Of a stretch of 16,150 nucleotides of DNA, positions 13,563-16,150 are shown piece after piece (positions within the stretch are counted from its first letter, which is position 1; each line of letters opens with the position of its first letter). Made by a program: the position numbers and the translations under genes. Source of the stretch: an uncultured Collinsella sp. (GTDB taxonomy: Bacteria; Actinomycetota; Coriobacteriia; Coriobacteriales; Coriobacteriaceae); the NCBI GenBank assembly GCA_934655835.1, contig CAKUHM010000012.1, positions 1 to 16,150 on the forward strand, read 5' to 3'. The notes below the pieces were generated by a model, which had not been told where the DNA came from, ran no database searches, and saw only the letters and a list, made by a program, of their open reading frames with translations.

Positions 13563-14255
13563 CTAAACCGCACATTCCTCGCGTTCGGCAGTAAGACGTG
13601 CCTTAACGGCATCGGCGGCGATGTGATACGAGAAGCCCTTGCCCATCAAAAACCGAACCAGTTTTTCGAATCCGCGCGTCTCTGGAACACGCCGCTTGGC
13701 GAGCAGGGCTGACGCACGCGCCAAATCGTCTTCGACGGCAAAATAATCCTCGGGATAACCGGGAATGTCATCGAGCACGACATGACGGCGCTTGAGCTCG
13801 GTCTCGATTTTACGCTGTCCCCAACCGCGCCGCTTGCGTTCCTCGATAAAGTACGAGCAAAAGCGGTTCTCGTCTAAAAAGCGATACTCGGTGGCGCGCT
13901 CGACCGCGAAATCGATAGCGGGCTGGTGAAAGCCGTAGCGGGCCAGCTTGTCACGGACCTCACCCGTCGCGTGGTCGCGGCGCGATAACATCTCGGTCAC
14001 CATGGTAAGTGCACATTTACGCTCGATGAGCTGCACCGCCTCACGAAAGTTATCCCAATCACAGGGAAGATCGGGGCGGTTTTTGACATACAGCCGCGCG
14101 ACCCGCACGGGAATCCAAATGGACCGCTCAAAACCGCCCTCAAGCTCACAATCGATATGTGCGCAAGGCTTTTTGGACGCATAGCCGCTCGAGAACGAGG
14201 AGGCCGCCTTCTTATCGGGAAAGACGACCGTGGCCTCGGTCACCGTATACGACAT
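13563..14255 (-). CDS. recX: Regulatory protein RecX
   Basis: The 230-residue protein is a RecA modulator; family members bind in the RecA filament groove and limit its growth or activity. The RecX three-helix repeats are visible at about 82-160: LTMVTEMLSRRDHATGEVRDKL, then a FLDENRFCSYFIEERKRRGWGQRKIETELKRR block with the conserved D-x-x-RF and the G-x-x-x-I-x-x-EL pattern. The N-terminal 80 residues are an extension not recognised beyond being common in actinobacterial RecX. It starts 11 bases after the recA stop and has no clear ribosome binding site, so it is probably translated through coupling to recA. Identification is good. Confidence 0.9.
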   Translation of the reverse strand: MSYTVTEATVVFPDKKAASSFSSGYASKKPCAHIDCELEGGFERSIWIPVRVARLYVKNRPDLPCDWDNFREAVQLIERKCALTMVTEMLSRRDHATGEVRDKLARYGFHQPAIDFAVERATEYRFLDENRFCSYFIEERKRRGWGQRKIETELKRRHVVLDDIPGYPEDYFAVEDDLARASALLAKRRVPETRGFEKLVRFLMGKGFSYHIAADAVKARLTAEREECAV

Positions 14256-14266
14256 GAGCGTAACCG

Positions 14267-15415
14267 CTACTCGTCGTCATCATCGAGCATGGCGGAACCA
14301 TCGATGGCGTAAAGCTCGTCAAACTCCTCAGGCGCAGGCTGATCGGTCAGCTCGACCTCGGACGGAGCATCGTCATCAAACTCAAGCCCGCAGGCAAGGC
14401 GGACCTTATGCTCAATCTCGTCGGCGCAATCGGGGTGTTCGCGCAGGAACGCCTTGGCGGCCTCGCGACCGTTGCCGAGCTTGTCCTCGCCATAGGCAAA
14501 CCAGGAGCCCATCTTCTTGCAGATGCCGCACTCGACAGCCATGTCCAGAATCGAGCCCTCCTTAGAGATGCCCGTACCGTACATGATGTCAAACTCAGCA
14601 GAACGGAACGGAGCTGCCACCTTGTTCTTAACGACCTTGGCGCGCACGCGGTTACCGATAACCTCATCCTTAAGCTTAATGCTGTCGATGCGGCGAATGT
14701 CGATACGCACCGAAGAGAAAAACTTAAGAGCGCGGCCGCCCGTCGTGGTCTCGGGGTTGCCGAACATGACGCCGATCTTCTCACGGAGCTGGTTGATGAA
14801 GATGCACGTCGTGTTGGACTTGGACAGCGAGCCGGCGAGCTTGCGGAGCGCCTGGCTCATCAGGCGAGCTTGCAAGCCGACCGTGGTATCGCCGATCTCT
14901 CCCTCGATCTCGACACGCGGGGTCAGCGCGGCGACGGAGTCGACGACGATGGCATCGATGGCGCCGGAACGCACGAGCATGTCAACAATCTCGAGCGCCT
15001 GCTCACCCGTATCAGGCTGGGAAATCAGTACCTCGTCGATATCCACGCCAATGCGCGCGGCATACGTGGGATCGAGCGCGTGCTCGGCATCGATAAATGC
15101 CACCACGCCACCCATTGCCTGGGCTTCGGCCAGGATCTCGAGCGAAAGCGTCGTCTTACCGGAGGACTCAGGACCGTAAATCTCGACGATGCGGCCGCGC
15201 GGCACACCGCCGATACCCAGAGCGGCATCGAGTGCCAGAGCACCCGTGGGAATGGCCTCGACCTCAAGCTCGGGGCCGCCGTCACCATACCTCATGATGG
15301 AGCCTTGACCGAACTTCTTCTCGATCTCGGCCTTGGTGGTGGCGATCATCTCATCGCGCTCTTTACCCGTCGTGCGAGCATGAACGGTACGTACGGGACC
15401 TGAATTCTTGGCCAT
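14267..15415 (-). CDS. recA: Recombinase RecA
   Basis: The 382-residue recombinase forms filaments on single-stranded DNA for strand exchange and triggers LexA self-cleavage. The start at 15415 ([10 protein letters not shown]) has GGAGGG six bases upstream. Motifs are [15 protein letters not shown] near the N-terminus, Walker A GPESSGKT (81-88), the Walker B region [10 protein letters not shown], the L1-L2 DNA-binding segment [25 protein letters not shown] (residues about 200-225) and a very acidic C-terminal tail ending DDDDE. It is co-transcribed with recX 11 bases downstream. Transcription starts from a sigma-70 promoter holding a perfect SOS box. Identification is certain. Confidence 0.99.
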   Translation of the reverse strand: MAKNSGPVRTVHARTTGKERDEMIATTKAEIEKKFGQGSIMRYGDGGPELEVEAIPTGALALDAALGIGGVPRGRIVEIYGPESSGKTTLSLEILAEAQAMGGVVAFIDAEHALDPTYAARIGVDIDEVLISQPDTGEQALEIVDMLVRSGAIDAIVVDSVAALTPRVEIEGEIGDTTVGLQARLMSQALRKLAGSLSKSNTTCIFINQLREKIGVMFGNPETTTGGRALKFFSSVRIDIRRIDSIKLKDEVIGNRVRAKVVKNKVAAPFRSAEFDIMYGTGISKEGSILDMAVECGICKKMGSWFAYGEDKLGNGREAAKAFLREHPDCADEIEHKVRLACGLEFDDDAPSEVELTDQPAPEEFDELYAIDGSAMLDDDDE

Positions 15416-15445
15416 GAATAGCCCTCCTCTTAACAACCTGCATCG

Positions 15446-15474
15446 ATAATAAACGAACGGCTGTTCGTGGTCAA
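15446..15474 (-). promoter_or_regulatory. Sigma-70 promoter of recA
   Basis: On the minus strand TTGACC (15474-15469) and TATTAT (15451-15446) stand exactly 17 bases apart. The spacer is almost entirely the SOS box. Predicted start is about 24 bases upstream of the recA ATG. Confidence 0.88.
15454..15467. promoter_or_regulatory. SOS (LexA) box of recA
   Basis: CGAACGGCTGTTCG is a perfect CGAAC-N4-GTTCG palindrome between the -35 and -10 of recA. It is the best match of the four boxes in the window. Confidence 0.92.
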
Positions 15475-15513
15475 CCGTTCAGATTCATCATATGCAGGTG
15501 TCCATTCCAAAAC

Positions 15514-15548
15514 CCAACCAAACGCTGGCCAAACACCAACCAAACGCT
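15514..15548. repeat. Tandem 13-base direct repeat upstream of the recA promoter
   Basis: CCAACCAAACGCT occurs at 15514-15526 and 15536-15548, 22 bases start to start (about two helical turns). The pair lies 40-75 bases upstream of the recA -35 element. It could be an activator or upstream-element site. The rest of the 258-base recA-cinA gap holds no gene. Confidence 0.6.
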
Positions 15549-15642
15549 TGACAACATCAATCTCAATAACGATCGCCTCTTACAAAACAAGGTCATGTAC
15601 CAGCGCAAACGCCGTTCCCGTCAAAGGTCCCCGTCTCCACAA

Positions 15643-15666
15643 TTAAGGGGCCCGAAGGCCCCTTAA
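15643..15666 (-). terminator. Intrinsic terminator of cinA
   Basis: A perfect 10-bp stem (TTAAGGGGCC with GGCCCCTTAA) is closed by CGAA on the plus strand, which is a UUCG tetraloop in the minus-strand RNA. It lies seven bases past the cinA stop. The following tail, TTGTGGAG after the TTAA of the stem, is only weakly U-rich. Confidence 0.75.
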
Positions 15667-15673
15667 ACCACGT

Positions 15674-16150
15674 CTATTCCATAGAATTGAGCACGCGGAC
15701 GATACGCTCCAGCGCCTCCGCGACCGCATAGGCGCGAACACACGATCGATCGCCCTCGTAGTGGCAGCGCGCGGACTCGACAACCGGCGCTCCCCCATCG
15801 GCCGCGCGATACGCCCAGCCGATATAGAAGGTTCCGGCCGGATCTTCCTCGGTACCGCCACCGGGGCCGGCATAACCCGTTGCGCTCACGGCGATATTGC
15901 TCTGATAGAGATCAAGCGAACCGACAGTCATCTCACGCGCCGTCTGGTGCGACACGGCGGTAAAACGATCCAACGTTTCTTGCTTAACACCAAGCACACG
16001 ATGCTTGATCTCATCGCAGTAGGTCACAGCACCCCCACGAAGCACCGCCGAGGCTCCCGGAATATCGGCAATCGTCGAGGCAATCATGCCCGCCGTCAGC
16101 GACTCCGCCGTCGACACCGTCACCCCACGAGCACCCGCACGCTCAACAAT
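15674..16150 (-). CDS. cinA: CinA C-terminal domain / nicotinamide-nucleotide amidase (partial)
   Basis: The last 158 residues of a protein that continues past the right edge are visible. The frame stays open to base 16150 (IVERAGARGVTVSTAESLTAG), so the GTG at 16123 is not the start. Motifs of the CinA/PncC domain are STAESLTAGMIAS, GGAVTYCDEIKHRVLGV and AVSATGYAGPGGGTEEDPAGTFYIGW. This domain converts nicotinamide mononucleotide to nicotinate mononucleotide in NAD salvage. Whether this is a stand-alone PncC or full-length CinA with its N-terminal domain cannot be told here. The gene precedes recA, as cinA does in many Gram-positive bacteria, but a terminator and an SOS promoter separate them. 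Family assignment is secure. Confidence 0.92.
   Translation of the reverse strand: MVERAGARGVTVSTAESLTAGMIASTIADIPGASAVLRGGAVTYCDEIKHRVLGVKQETLDRFTAVSHQTAREMTVGSLDLYQSNIAVSATGYAGPGGGTEEDPAGTFYIGWAYRAADGGAPVVESARCHYEGDRSCVRAYAVAEALERIVRVLNSME

Noticed and set aside
14408..15403. A 331-codon open frame on the plus strand opposite recA
   Set aside because: It is a mirror of recA codon usage with no recognisable domain or start signals.
16121..16123. GTG as the start of the cinA gene
   Set aside because: The frame stays open to the window edge with sequence typical of the CinA C-terminal domain, so the gene starts outside the window.

Overview
The window looks like chromosomal backbone from a Coriobacteriia-type actinobacterium, with a Collinsella-like genome as the best guess. 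This is inferred from moderately high GC, a Firmicutes-like gene order (lexA facing a yneA-like gene; recA, rny, spoVS and miaB close together) and SOS boxes of the CGAAC-N4-GTTCG type. No rRNA, tRNA, CRISPR array, transposase or prophage gene was seen.

Layout, left to right. (1) 1-1927: the 3' end of an unidentified plus-strand gene, a hairpin terminator, a minus-strand DUF1836/MerR-like regulator, a second terminator, and minus-strand trxB. (2) 2046-3347: a plus-strand MGDG-synthase/UgtP-type glycolipid glycosyltransferase. (3) 3348-3743: a non-coding convergent interval with three large palindromes. Two of them are copies of one structured element, each just past the stop codon of the gene running into it. 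(4) 5136-3744, minus strand: a LysM membrane protein resembling YneA, then nrdR and dut. (5) 5300-6648, plus strand: lexA and an overlapping HGSNAT/DUF1624-type membrane acyltransferase. Three SOS boxes exactly 28 bp apart lie between lexA and the LysM gene. (6) 13305-6633, minus strand: a tightly packed run of rny, an orphan GHKL ATPase, spoVS, miaB, miaA and hflX. (7) 15415-13563, minus strand: recA and recX behind a textbook promoter with a perfect SOS box in its spacer. (8) The C-terminal part of cinA, minus strand, running off the right edge.

Functionally, two SOS-controlled loci (lexA with the yneA-like gene, and recA-recX) bracket a block for RNA decay and tRNA modification (RNase Y, MiaA, MiaB, HflX). 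The LysM, nrdR and dut genes lie in one direction, linking a probable SOS cell-division inhibitor to control of ribonucleotide reductase and to dUTP removal.

Most worth a second look: the paired 3'-end palindromes, which share a core with compensatory base changes but have locus-specific arms; the hairpin that buries the nrdR start codon; the GHKL ATPase between RNase Y and SpoVS; the structured rny leader; and an extra CxxC in MiaB.
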